From Halichoerus grypus (lineage: Eukaryota; Chordata; Mammalia; Carnivora; Phocidae), in the NCBI RefSeq assembly GCF_964656455.1, contig NC_135719.1, positions 79,393,562 to 79,457,561 of the forward strand: 64,000 bases of DNA, read 5' to 3'. The notes below the pieces were generated by a model. The model made no database searches and was not told the DNA's origin. It saw only the letters and a program-made list of their open reading frames with translations. Shown here one piece after another: positions 1 to 10,224 of the stretch. Within the stretch, counting starts at the first letter, position 1; each line of letters begins with the position of its first letter. The translations under genes were made by a program, and so were the position numbers.

Positions 1-315
1 TCACATAGGTGGATGAGAAATATTCCAGGAGGGAGGAGGGAAGAGACGAGGTTCTGGACCCATAAGTACAGGACAAAGAAAAGAATGGGATCTGCCAGTC
101 AGAGGAAAGTCATCTTACCTCACAATCCTCCTCTCTGGGCTTCCGGTCCTTCATAGAATGTGAGACTCAAGTCAGAAAGAAGATGGTTTAAAAAAAAATT
201 CGACGAATGAAATCTTGAAAGGAGCAATAAAGATCTATATGGATGTGAATAATAATTTTGCTCTTATGGCTTCTACTACTGTCATTCTCTCACTTTCTTT
301 CCTCTTCCTATACAG
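1..315 (+). other. RNASE6 5' flank and/or intron
   Basis: No coding potential. RNase A family genes usually have a non-coding first exon, then an intron ending just before the start codon. A GTGAGA at 160-165 could be the donor of such an exon, and a purine-rich GAGGAAAG lies near 102. Neither is strong, and the true first exon may lie left of the window. Confidence 0.4.
285..315 (+). other. 3' splice site of the RNASE6 coding exon
   Basis: A pyrimidine tract (TCTCTCACTTTCTTTCCTC) runs into TATACAG, so the exon should begin at 316, five bases before the first ATG. This is the usual RNase A gene layout: the intron sits in the 5' UTR and one exon holds the whole coding sequence. It also argues against the in-frame upstream ATG at 258, which would be intronic. 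Confidence 0.8.
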
Positions 316-320
316 AAGAG

Positions 321-782
321 ATGATGCTGGATCTTCTGGGACTCTTTCCTCTCATCCTGTTGCTGCTGGGATCATGCGGACCAGTGCAACCACTTGGTGC
401 TTGGGCTCAACACCTCACCGAGGCTCAAAAGTTTGAAATATCACATATAAGATCAGGTCCTGTCCAATGCCACAATGAAATGCCTCGTGTCAATAGTCTT
501 AAAGGCAAATGTAAGGGTGAAAACACCTTTCTACACGACTCCTTCCGCAACGTGGCTGCTACCTGTCTTTTGCCCAACAAGATCTGCAGGAATGGTCAGA
601 ATAACTGCCATCAGAGTACAAATCCTATTAGGATGACTTACTGCTATCACACTGGAGGGACATATCCCGACTGCCGCTACAGTACCACTCCCAAGTACCA
701 GTTCTACACTGTTGCCTGTAACCGCCCTCAGCCAGGCGACCCTCCCTATCGTCTGGTTCCTGTACACTTAGATCGAGACTAA
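321..782 (+). CDS. RNASE6: Ribonuclease 6 (RNase k6)
   Basis: Secreted RNase A superfamily enzyme that cleaves RNA on the 3' side of pyrimidines; in human it is an antimicrobial protein of leukocytes and urinary epithelium. The 153-residue product has a hydrophobic signal peptide (about residues 1-27) and a 126-residue mature chain starting WAQHL. The human precursor is 150 residues. Eight cysteines for four disulfides are present. The catalytic triad is intact in mature numbering: His15 (FEISHI), Lys38 (CKGENTF) and His122 (VPVHLD). The segment NTFLHDSF and the C-terminal VPVHLD identify k6 rather than RNASE1. Two ATGs lie in tandem at 321 and 324 just after the splice acceptor; either could start. 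Odd points: the residue before the catalytic His is Ser where the family has Gln (Gln11 of RNase A), the residue before the sixth Cys is Tyr where the family has Asp (Asp83), and no N-X-S/T sequon remains. Identity was recognised by eye. Confidence 0.95.
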   Translation: MMLDLLGLFPLILLLLGSCGPVQPLGAWAQHLTEAQKFEISHIRSGPVQCHNEMPRVNSLKGKCKGENTFLHDSFRNVAATCLLPNKICRNGQNNCHQSTNPIRMTYCYHTGGTYPDCRYSTTPKYQFYTVACNRPQPGDPPYRLVPVHLDRD

Positions 783-878
783 GGTTTCCGTGACTTTCCC
801 TATCACTTGGTGCAGGTTCTCTTATTCTTTTTCTTTCCTTTTGTTGATTTCCATGTTTCCCTTAGAGAAAGAAGGAGT

Positions 879-1063
879 GGGTGCCTGGGTTCCTCAGTGG
901 GTTAAGTGTCTGCCTTCGACTGGGGTCATGGTCCCAGCGTTCTGGAATCCAGTCCCATGTCAGGTTCCCTTCTCCGTGGGGAGTTGTCTTCTTCCTCTGC
1001 TCCACACCCTGCTTGTGCTCTCTCTCATATAAATAAATAAATCTTTAAAAAAAGAAGAAAAAA
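879..1063 (+). mobile_element. CAN-SINE in the RNASE6 3' UTR
   Basis: Diverged copy of the carnivore tRNA-Lys-derived SINE: tRNA head (GTGCCTGGGTTCCTCAGTGG), middle with GGGAGTTG, then a CT-rich tract, AAATAAATAAATC and an A/G-rich tail. The many mismatches suggest an old insertion. Confidence 0.85.
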
Positions 1064-1254
1064 GGGGGGGAGTTGGAGAATTACAGGGCCACGATGCAAT
1101 ACCACAGTTGGGGACAAAAACAAACAGGATTCTTTTCTGCTTTGGAGCTTTGTGTGTTTCAAAGGAAGGCAAAGGAAGAGGGCAAAGGAAGACCCAGGCC
1201 TCATATTTTTAATCTTGGAACTTCTGCCAAGCTTTGTTGCATTGTGTTCACAGC

Positions 1255-1260
1255 AATAAA
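1255..1260 (+). promoter_or_regulatory. RNASE6 poly(A) signal
   Basis: AATAAA followed, about 20-45 bases on, by the GT-rich element TGTGAGTGTGTGTCTTTG at about 1286-1303. This is a standard mammalian cleavage and polyadenylation layout. Confidence 0.8.
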
Positions 1261-1275
1261 ATCACTTTCTGTTGC

Positions 1276-2097
1276 ATTGTAATGACTGTGAGTGTGTGTC
1301 TTTGGGATGCTTTTCACATCATTGCCAGCCTGGGGCCATCTTGATTGCATTTATCAACATTCTCAGGAGAACTATGTGGGCCCTAAGCGACTTTTGAGGT
1401 TATTCACCAACCCAAGGCTTCTTCTGCCACTTCCGCCACCCCTGTGTCCCTCGGACTTGGAGCAAGAGTGTTCTCCATCCCTTCAAACTCTGCTCATGGC
1501 TTTTACATATTTCCCTTGAAATCACAGTCTGTGTTTATTTGGAGGTGGCACAGATACCTCAAAGAGTGTCTGGAGTACTTTCACACACAGGTTCTAACCC
1601 TGACACTGGTGCATCCTACATCTTTACTATGGTTTCTGTATTTCATCAGATAATGTTTTAAATATAAGTAGTAGTAGTAGGGATAATAATCCACTGTAGC
1701 CTTAGAGTTACTTCTCCCATGGTTTATTGGAATGCATGAAGACAAAGCATAGATCAAGAAAAAAAAAAAAAGCACTGGGGATATTGTAAATTTCTCCCTT
1801 TATGTCTGTTAATATTTACCTTATGTATTTAGATGCTCCAATGTTGAATGTATAGATATTTACAATTGTTTAAAAAAAAAAAAAAAAGCACTGAGGTACT
1901 AAAAACATTCCTGCCTTACCTAACTACTGAAATATCACAGAAGTAATGGTGTTTTGGAAGAGGTAGAAGATTTAGAAATTGAAAGACTAGGATTAAGAAT
2001 TTGGCTGGGATTAAGAATTTAGGTCCTAATTGTAGGGGAGGAAAAATAATTTTCCCTCTACCATTTTAGGTTCTTGGCTGAGAGCCCCTCAACTTCA
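1276..2097. other. AT-rich intergenic sequence without a gene
   Basis: No supported gene. It contains a (TAG)n run near 1665-1680, the small L1-derived insertion listed separately, and from about 1990 sequence that may belong to a degraded LTR-like repeat. Confidence 0.6.
1758..1893 (-). mobile_element. Short antisense L1 ORF2 fragment with A-tail and direct repeats
   Basis: About 90 bases (near 1785-1870) read on the + strand as the complement of L1 ORF2. They are followed by an A-run. Both ends carry the same short sequence, an A-run plus GCACTG (near 1772 and 1888), which looks like a target-site duplication. Confidence 0.55.
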
Positions 2098-2160
2098 TTG
2101 TATTCCTGCTCTCTCTTCCTCTCTCTCTATCAAACAAATAAATAAAATCTTTTTAAAAAA
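2098..2160 (+). mobile_element. CAN-SINE 3' fragment
   Basis: Only the CT-rich tract, CAAATAAATAAAATC and the A-tail of the carnivore SINE are present; the tRNA-like head is missing. Confidence 0.6.
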
Positions 2161-3023
2161 GGCAACTTCATAGGACAAAAACTATTTTAATTATGTACAT
2201 ACATACGGGAGCCCCACAAAAATATTAGACTTAAAAGCAACTAGCCAATTGAGTCTTATGGACCATCCTGACTATGGAAAGGATAGGGGTCTAGGTCTTT
2301 AAAAGGGGGGAAGACAATTCAGAGGAAGGTGAGAGGAGGCAATGTTTGGGAAAGGAAATTTGCCCTCCCATGCAGATGACTCTCTCAGATGAAAGTGATC
2401 CCTGTAATGGCTCACTTCCTGTTACAGGCTCCTTTCTAATGTAAATTTCCCCTACAAAAGGGTAACCTCCACTCTGCTTTCAGAATTTCTTCTGGTCAGC
2501 ACTTTCTCAAAATAAACAGCTTAACATTATTCTTATGCCAAAAAGGCATATTTTAGGGTGGCATATTTTGCTAATCCTGCATACCTTTCCCTTTCCTTGT
2601 CAACTACTAGATTCATAGGGCTAGCAGGCCAGTGTAAGTCAAAGTGCTTTGTAGACTGATCTGTCTTTGAGTAGCAGCCAAACATAATGCCTCTCAGAAA
2701 GGCCACCTACTGAAGTAGTTACTAGTGTGTCAATTATCTGCACTGCAGAATGGTTCTTTCCAAACCGAGCGAGTCCTTTAACAGGTGTGCTACTTGGACT
2801 CATCTTCCTTCATGCCACATATTTATGTCATGTCCTAGAAACAAAGACAGAAATATGAAGTTTCAGGTTTCAGGAGCCTGGATTCCAAGTGTGCTAAATA
2901 CTGAAGGCCCCTCTCAGTAGGAAGACATAAGAAGGCCAGGACAACTTGGCACTTGAGAAAGTTGGTACCCAGTAGGGGAACTTATCTGGTGGGACTTGAG
3001 TCCTCCAATTTAGAGCAGCTTTC
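2161..3023. other. Intergenic, possibly LTR-like old repeat
   Basis: No gene. The part from about 2010 to 2580, around the SINE fragment, ends near an AATAAA (about 2510) and is reminiscent of an old LTR, but I cannot name a family. The rest looks unique. Confidence 0.35.
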
Positions 3024-3261
3024 AATAGTATTCATCTTTGGGGCACCTGGATGGCTCAGTCATTAAGCATCTGCCTTTGGCTCAGGTCATGATCCCAGGG
3101 TCCTGGGATTGAGTTCCACATCAGGCTTCCTGCTCAGCAGGGAGCCTGCTTCTCCCTCTGCCTGCTGCTCCCCCTGCTTGTGTTCCTTCTCTCGCTGTCT
3201 ATTTCTCTGTTAAATAAATAAATAAATAAATAATCTTTTTTAAAAAATAGTATTCATCTTT
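3024..3261 (+). mobile_element. CAN-SINE with 16-bp target-site duplication
   Basis: Full-length element at about 3040-3245, from GGGGCACCTGGATGGCTCAG to a TAAATAAATAAATAA tail. AATAGTATTCATCTTT flanks it exactly at 3024-3039 and 3246-3261. Confidence 0.95.
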
Positions 3262-4230
3262 AAGCAGTGTGGCATTTACATCCTATAGTTTCAAAGTCTT
3301 CAAGCCAAGTCTGGAGGGAGTGGACACAAGGATCTGTGTTCACGTTTAGTGTGAACCAGTGTAGGAAAGTAGCAACATCCTCAGGGAAAGGGGTCTTCAG
3401 ATGGCATGCGTCAACCTGATCAGTAATCACAATGGACTTATGTACTCTATAAACATTACTTGGACATTTCAGGAGATTCTAGGACAAAGTAACCTAGTAA
3501 AAGGCTGAATTTCCTTTCATTAAACCACTCAATTACTCACTCTTTCTCAAGCACTACTCAATTATGGTTATTTATACATTAGGGAACTCATAGATTAAAG
3601 TAATTGTGGGAGGGAGTAAGAATGAGGATAACTTGGGGAAAATCTTTTATGCTCAGAGGTGTTTGTTCTAAATTAATGGACCAGACCAAGATGGCCTCTC
3701 TCTCAGATTTGTGTTACTTCTGCGTGCAATCATGTGTTGTGGGAGAGTCAAGATATTCATTCACTAAATCAGATATTCATTTAGGTATATCCCTAAATCA
3801 GCTTCAATGACCTGACATTCTTTATAGAATGATCCAAAGTGGCAAAGCTTAGAAAGAAATTTAGCAAATGTTCCAGCAGCTCTCAACTCTGGTTTCATAT
3901 GAAATTCACCTGGGAGCTTAAAAAAAAAAAAAATCAATGACAGGACCCCTGTGAGATAGGAGAAAATATATATTGATTTCAGCCTCTGATTCTTAGCACA
4001 GAGCTCCTGAAACCCTTGTAAATTCCTAAGTGATAAGAGCACTGGGAACATCTTTGTTCTTTGCAGCCACCTGGGTGGTCCCTGGATAGGGCTGATCACC
4101 AAAAGATGGAGCCATGATTAAAAGCTTCGCAATTTCAGCCTAACCCCCATCCTTGAGGGAGGGGAGAGGGACTGGATATGGAAGTAATAATTGATCCTGC
4201 CTGTATGAGGTAGCCTCACAAACACATTTA
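3262..4230. other. Intergenic, no gene seen
   Basis: No ORF here resembles a known protein. The A-run near 3920 interrupts otherwise unremarkable sequence. Confidence 0.5.
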
Positions 4231-5019
4231 GGATGGGGGAAACAAATACAAAAGAAAACTAAATTTCCTTACTACCTACAGCCCACTGACAAGTCCTTGA
4301 CAGAGGAAGAGTGACATTCTTCTAGGAATACAGCTGCCTCGATGTTACTACTTTGCCAAGGGCAGAGGGCAATCTTAGCCTGAAACCCAGGATCCTGTGA
4401 GTCTACTATAACATACAAAAAGTCATTTGGAGGGGCGCCTGGGTGGCTCAGTCTTTAAGCGTCTGCCTTCGGCTCAGGTCATGATCCCAGGGTCCTGGGA
4501 TCAAGCCCTGCGTCGGGCTCCCTGCTCAGGGGGAAGCCTGCTTCTCTCCCTCCCACTCCCCCTGCTTGTGTTCCCTCTCTCCCTGTGTCTCTCTCTGTCA
4601 AATAAATAAATAAAATCTTTAAAAAAAAAAAAAAAAAAGTCATTTGGAAACCCCTTTATCTCTCCCCAACAGGATACGTGTTGGCAAACATTCCCCATAC
4701 TTATGGTCCACTGATATAAATCTGAAAGGTCTCATGATTAAAGTTTTCCTAGAGAGTAATAAATGACCTTTTCCCAAAAATAGCTGGTCCCCTCAAGGTC
4801 CTGGAAACCTTCCTTCCCAATTCTGTAGAGACTTATCCTATTCCTAACCCCCTCCCAACTTGAAAGGATATAATGGGCCCTCTTCATGACCCCAGTGTAT
4901 CTCTATCTGCCCTCAGGTCCTGTCCCCCTGCTTTAATAAAACCACCTTTTTGCACCAAAGACATCTCAAGAATTCTTTCTTGGCTGTTGGCTTCAAACCC
5001 TAAAATCTTTCCAGCATCA
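4231..5019 (+). mobile_element. Solo ERV LTR, + orientation, split by a SINE
   Basis: Long terminal repeat of an endogenous retrovirus, with no internal retroviral genes beside it. It matches the LTR at 53771-54349 along its whole length but in opposite orientation. It contains a TATA-like GATATAATGG near 4867 and AATAAA near 4935, and ends ...CCAGCATCA. The expected terminal T at the left is mutated and no target duplication is clear, so the copy is probably old. A CAN-SINE interrupts it. Confidence 0.8.
4417..4648 (+). mobile_element. CAN-SINE inside the ERV LTR
   Basis: Full-length element at 4432-4633 with an 18-base A-run. AAAAAGTCATTTGGA is duplicated at 4417-4431 and 4634-4648. It landed in the LTR, so it is younger than the LTR. 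Confidence 0.95.
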
Positions 5020-5747
5020 TCTACACTGGGAGGGTGATGCACTCCAACTCTACAGGTACAGAAGCTCCTTCATTAGGGACCCTCTCAGACCTTACTCTAG
5101 CTATCTTTTTATCTGGCTGTTCATCTTTCTCCTTATCATATCCTTCCATAAACTCATAAAGCATAAGTGTTTCCTTGAGTTCTGTGAGCGGCTCTAGCAA
5201 ATCATCGAATAAACAAGGGGGTGGTGGGAAGCTCAGATTTATAGCCAGGCAGTCAGAAGCACAGGAGACAAGTTGGACTTGGGATTGGCATCTGGACTGG
5301 GGGAGTCTTGTGGGACTGAGCCCTTATCCTGTGGGGGGAAGCTGACATTATCTCCAGGGAGGTAGTGTCAGAATTGAGTTAAATTGTAGAATATCTAGCC
5401 GGTGTGGCAGAGTAGTCTGCTGTAGGGAACCTCCCCCACATACACATGTGGTGTCGGAAGTGTTGTGAGTGTGTTATCAGTATGACAGTAAAGGAGAGAC
5501 ACAGAAGTTGTCCCAACTCAATCCCATTAAATGAATTTTATGAACACTTAATAAACAACTAAATGAATTTATGAGGACGGGGCCTGGGCTTTATGGAATT
5601 TTTTTTTTAAAGGTCCCTGCCTGACTGTAATGGGCAGTCTGATTTAGGAACCACTGTCCATCCAGAGGTAGGACCACTGGGCAAGGAGGGATGGGAAGAG
5701 GAGGAGGGGAGGGGAAGAGAGAGACCACATATAGCTCACAAAGGTGA
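5020..5747. other. Intergenic, no gene seen
   Basis: Sequence with several short direct words but no recognisable coding region. A purine-rich stretch at about 5690-5725 leads into an L1. Confidence 0.5.
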
Positions 5748-6258
5748 AATAGTTACCACAATAGCCAAACTATGCAAAGAGCCCAGATGTCCATGGACAG
5801 GTGAATGTATAAAGAAGATGTGATATATATATACAATGGAATATTAGCCATCAAAAAAAGAAATCTTAGCATTTGCAACGATGTGGATGGAACTAGAGGG
5901 TATTATGCTAAGTGAAATAAGTCAATCAGAGAAAGACAATTATTATATGATTTCACTCATATGTGGAATTTAAGAAACAAAACAGAGGAGCATAGGGGAA
6001 AGGGGGGAAAAGAAAACAAGATGTACTCAGAGAGGGAAATAAACCATAAGAGACTCTTAACCATAGGAAACAAACTGAGGGTTGCTGGAGGAGTGGGGGG
6101 TGGGGTGATGGGATAACTAGATGATGGGCATTAAGGAGGGCAGGTGATGTGATGAGCACTTGGTGTTATATACAACTGAACCCTACCTCTGAAACTAATA
6201 ATACACTATATGTTAATTAATTGAATTTAAATTAAATAAATTTAAATTAAAAGAAATA
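5748..6258 (+). mobile_element. 5'-truncated carnivore L1, 3' end
   Basis: Contains the carnivore L1 3'-end landmarks in order: CCAGATGTCCATGGACAG, GGAACTAGAGGGTATTATGC, GACTCTTAACCATAGG, GAGGGTTGCTGG and an A/T-rich tail. No intact ORF. Confidence 0.9.
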
Positions 6259-6261
6259 AAA

Positions 6262-7030
6262 TAAAATTTTGAGTTTTGAGATTTCTTTATGTGTTCTGGA
6301 TACATATTTAAAAATCAGACATCTGATTTGCAAATATTCTCCTAGTTAGTAGCTTGTCTACTCATTCTCCTGACACGTCTTTTAACAAGTTCCCAATGGT
6401 GTTTATAGCTTTATTGACATAGAGCTGAAACACAATACACTACGTATATGTAAAGAATACAATCTGGTAAGTTTTGACATATGTGTATACTCATGAAACC
6501 ACCACCATAATCAAGATCATAAAGGTATCCATCCTTCCCCCAAATTTTCTTCATACTACTTTAGAATCCCTCCTTCCCGATTTACTGCCCCCAACCCACC
6601 CCAACTTCATAATAAGTTTCAAAACCAAGTGAGGTAAGCCTTTCAACTTTGCTCTTTTTAAAGTTGGTTTGGGTTTTGTTTTTGTTTTTTTGTGGGGTTT
6701 TTTTTTGCTATTCTAGGGGTGCTAGACTTGCTCAGTGGGTTGAATATGCAACTCTTGATCTCGGGGTTGTTAGTTTAACCCCTGCCTTAGGTGTAGAGAT
6801 TACTTAAAAATATTATCTTAAAAAAAGTCTTTTGGCAGTTCTAGGTTGTTTGCATTTCCATATGATTTTAGAATCAGCTTATCCTCCAGGGATTTTGATT
6901 AGAATTGAGTTGAATCTATAGATCAATTTGGGGAGAATCCACATCTTAATAATACTGAGTCTTTAGACCCATGAATATAGGATGGCTCTCTTCTTTAAAT
7001 TCTCTTGGCACATTTGTTGATTTTTAGTAT
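6262..7030 (-). mobile_element. Patchwork of old L1 fragments, antisense
   Basis: At least three pieces of reversed old L1: about 6262-6393, about 6398-6640 (3' UTR region with CACCACCATAATCAAGATC) and about 6830-7030 (ORF2 region). They are not in a single colinear order, so more than one event is implied. A short SINE separates the last two. Confidence 0.7.
6715..6824 (+). mobile_element. Short-type CAN-SINE
   Basis: Short carnivore SINE variant: tRNA-like head with CAACTCTTGATCTCGGGGTT, then GGTGTAGAGATTACTTAAAA, with no CT-rich tract. Confidence 0.75.
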
Positions 7031-7304
7031 AGAGGGGGTTCAGGATGTGCTATCCTAAACTATGGCACTTTGGCAGAATAAAAGTGAGCCTCATCAATCT
7101 GTTCCCATTCCTGGGATAAAGAGGGAAAACTTGGAGCCTTCCCTTCTGACCTCACTGACACCAAGCTCCAGGGCTCCAGTCCGGGATATAGGATGGGATG
7201 AGCTGTGTCAGGGATGAGGGGATGTCATGGTGGCACACTAAGCACTGATCCAAGAAATAAAAGATGTAATTCAAGAGGACTGGGAAAATTGGTGACAGGG
7301 TGTA
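7031..7304. other. Intergenic, no gene seen
   Basis: About 270 bases with no recognisable feature. Confidence 0.4.
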
Positions 7305-7810
7305 TCAGTTTGCTAAGGCTGCTATAACAACTACCACAGACCAAGTGGCTTAAACAACAGAAATATGGGACACCTTGGTGGCTCAGTCAGTTAAGCATCT
7401 GCCTTCGGCTCAGGTCATGATCCCAGGGTGCTGGGATCAAGTCCTGCATTGGGATCCTTGCTCAACGGGGATCCTGCTTCTCCCTCTGCTTGTGCTCTCT
7501 CTCTCTCAAATAAATAAATAAAATCCTAAAAAAAAAAAAAAAAAACAGAAATGTATTTTCTCACAATTCTGGAGGCCAGAAGTCCAAAATCATGGCTTTG
7601 GCAGGTTTGGTTTCTTCTGAGACTCTTTCTATGGCTTGAAGAAGGCTGCCCTCCTGCAGTGTCCTTACAGGGTCTTTTCTCTGTGCATGTGCACCCCTGA
7701 CATATGTCCATGTGTTCCCACTTCCTCTCTTATAAACACACCAGTCACATTGGATTAGAGTCCACCCTAAGGGCCTCATTTTAACTTAATCACTTCTTTA
7801 AAAGCCATAG
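7305..7810 (+). mobile_element. Ancient interspersed repeat (TATCAGTTTGCTAAGGCTGC type) split by a SINE
   Basis: Matches a common old mammalian repeat that begins TAGTCTGTTCAGGCTGCTATAACA and runs through TTCTCACAATTCTGGAGGC. I am not sure of the family name. A related copy lies at 25613-25965, and a reverse-oriented one at about 21365-21570. Confidence 0.65.
7366..7543 (+). mobile_element. CAN-SINE inside the ancient repeat
   Basis: Element from GGGACACCTTGGTGGCTCAG to a long A-run. The words ACAGAAAT on both sides look like the target-site duplication. Confidence 0.9.
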
Positions 7811-8066
7811 AGTGGACCCGCCATTCCTCAAAGCCCAAGAGAGGAAGGTAGAATTCTGGAAAAGTGAAGCTATATTTCCTCTAAGAAAAAAATAGATTTT
7901 CCTCCTACTCCTGAGTGTTTTGATCAGTGAACTTTCCAGAACAGGAAATCAACAGAACCAAGGGAACTATGCACCCAACTATGCCATCCTTTCTAATCTT
8001 GTTTTCTCATCCATTTTTTCCTCCAAGTCTCTCCAGACCTACTTCCTTCATGCCATATCTATAATT

Positions 8067-8300
8067 CCCTCTACCTTACTTTTTTTTTAAGATTTGTTTA
8101 TTTATTTTAGAGAGAGAAAAAGAGCACATGCAAGTAGGGGGAGGGGCAGAGGGGGAAAGAGCGAGATTCCCAAGCAGGCTTTGTGCTGAGCACAGAGCCA
8201 ACACAGGGCTGGATCCCAGGACCCTGAGATCGTGACCTGCGCTAAAATCAAGGGTAGGCCGCTTAACCGACTGAGTCACCCAGGCACCCCCCTCTACCTT
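8067..8300 (-). mobile_element. CAN-SINE, antisense
   Basis: Reverse-oriented element at 8078-8289, from a T-run to GAGTCACCCAGGCACC. CCCTCTACCTT is duplicated at 8067-8077 and 8290-8300. Confidence 0.93.
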
Positions 8301-8473
8301 CCTTCTTCTAACTTCCTCTGCTTTCACTGCCTACCCTGTCTCAACCTCAAGGCTCCCACTTAATCACTCTCTGGATGAGAGCAGATCCAGCTGGTGGGTC
8401 CAGGACTAAGAAGCATATCATAGGTCTCTCCAGTGGTACAGAACTGTCTCTGTGGAAAGAGTGGTCAGGGGAT

Positions 8474-8865
8474 CAAAAAGAATGAAATCTTGCCATTTGC
8501 ATCGACATGGATGGAACTAGAGGGTATTATACGAAATGAAATAAGTCAGAGAAAGACAAATACCATATGATTTCACTCATATGTGGAATTTAAGGAACAA
8601 AACAGATGAACATAGGGGAAAGGAAGGAAATAAGATAAAAACAGAGAGGGAGGCAACCATAAGAGACTTAAATATAGGGAACAAACTGAGGGTTGATGGA
8701 AGGAGGTGGGTGGGGGGATGGGGTAACTGGGTGACTGGCATTAAGGAGGGCACTTGTTGTAATGAACACTGGACGTTATATGCAACTGACAATCACTAAA
8801 TTCTACCCCTGAAACTAATAATACACTATATGTTAACTAAATTGAATTTAAAGAAATTTTTTAAA
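8474..8865 (+). mobile_element. 5'-truncated carnivore L1, 3' end
   Basis: Begins near AAGAATGAAATCTTGCCATT and shares the 3'-end landmarks of the L1 at 5748-6258, ending in TTGAATTTAAAGAAATTTTT. Confidence 0.88.
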
Positions 8866-8944
8866 AAGTGGGCAAGGGAAGGAATATTTAGGGTTTGAAA
8901 GTTTGGGGAAGGGAGTTGCATGGGTTTTTTTTGATGTTCAATCA

Positions 8945-9255
8945 CCAAAAAATTATCTTTTCTGCCTAGAATTGCTTTACACCTTTGTCAAAAAACTTTT
9001 GATCAGGGACTCCTGGGTGGCTCAGTCAGTTAAATGTCTGCCTTCGGCTCAGGTGATGATCCCCAGGACCTGGGATCGAGCCCCACATCGGGCTCCTTGC
9101 TCAGCAGGGAGTCTGCTTCTCCCTCTGCCTGCCACTCCCCCTGGTTGTGCTGGCTTGCTCTCTGTCTGACAAATAAATAAATAAATATTTGTGTGGGCCT
9201 GTTTCTGGGTTCCCGATGTTGTTCTATTGATCTGTGTGTCTATTCTTCCACCAAT
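8945..9255 (-). mobile_element. Old L1 fragment, antisense, split by a SINE
   Basis: The two halves (8945-9006 and 9188-9255) join into one reversed L1 ORF2 stretch: CACCTTTGTCAAAAA on the left and TGTTCTATTGATCTGTGTG on the right. Confidence 0.7.
9007..9187 (+). mobile_element. CAN-SINE
   Basis: Element from GGACTCCTGGGTGGCTCAG to CAAATAAATAAATAAAT, inserted into an older L1 fragment. Confidence 0.9.
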
Positions 9256-9261
9256 TCACAC

Positions 9262-9700
9262 AAAAATATGTACACAGCTGTTTAAAGCAGCTGTCTTCAT
9301 AATCACCCAAAATGGAAACAACTCAATTGTCTTCCAGTGGGTGAATGGACAGACAAGCTATGGAACATCCATGCAATAGAACACTACTGAGCAATAAAAA
9401 GGAATAAACTATGGATCACACAACAACTTGGATGACTTTCAAAGGCATTACGTTGAGTAAAGAAGCCAGTCTTGGAAAGTTTCATACTGTGCAATTCTAT
9501 TTGTACGATAGTTTGAAAAGACAGAACAATAGTGACAGAGAATAGATCAGTGGTTCCCAGGTGTCAGGAGGTGGGTAGTGTGTGACTATAAAAGATTAGT
9601 ACAAGGGGAAATGGGAGTGATAGAACTGTTGTGTGTCCTGGTTGTGATAATGGTTGTACGATTCTGTCAGTGAGCCTCTTGCTCAAGTATAGAACCCAAC
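9262..9700 (+). mobile_element. Old L1 3' UTR fragment
   Basis: Contains ACAACTCAATTGTCTTCCAG, CTACTGAGCAATAAAAAGGA and GTGGTTCCCAGGTGTCAGG, typical of an older mammalian L1 3' end. Confidence 0.65.
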
Positions 9701-9829
9701 AGTCATTTCTTATTGCACTTTCTTGAGGCATTGACGATGACCAGAACATTTCAACTTCCAGACCAGAAAAGCCCTGAAAGCAACAGAATGCCTGGAAAAC
9801 CATCCCACACATCCCCTTCCCTACTCCAG

Positions 9830-10224
9830 ATCATGGGCTGAACACATCCCCACCCCACCTGTGATCCTTGTCCGCTCTCTTGCAGGTACCACCCCCCCTC
9901 CCCCTGAACTTCTCCTAGAAAACTCTAGGTGTCCATCTTGCAGGAAGAGAGATCAGTTGTTAAGGCTTGAGCTTGCCACCTCCCCCAGCTGCTGGCACTG
10001 GAAACAAATCTCTCCCTTTCTCTTTTCCAAACTCTTATCTCTTGTCTTATTAGCTTCTCTTGTGATGAGTTTATCTGAGTTTGTTTGGCAACACTGTGGG
10101 CAGATCCAGCCAGGAGCTATGCTATGGATTTGTCCAGCCCCCTCAGGGTTCCTGGGATGGAGCAGTTGACCCCCGCAGGCCAAGGCTCCCTGTTCATTTC
10201 CCGAGGTAACGGCTGTGATAAATC
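9830..10224. other. Intergenic, no gene seen
   Basis: About 400 bases of non-repetitive-looking sequence. Open frames exist on both strands here, but none resembles a known protein or has supporting splice sites. Confidence 0.4.

Larger units (their letters stand above)
783..1275 (+). other. RNASE6 3' UTR
   Basis: From the TAA at 780-782 to a probable cleavage point about 15 bases past AATAAA. About 185 bases of it are a CAN-SINE in the sense orientation, so the mature mRNA should carry SINE sequence. Confidence 0.7.

Noticed and set aside
258..320. Upstream in-frame ATG extending RNASE6 by 21 residues
   Set aside because: It lies in the pyrimidine tract before the splice acceptor, so it would be intronic; the ATG at 321 gives a normal signal peptide.
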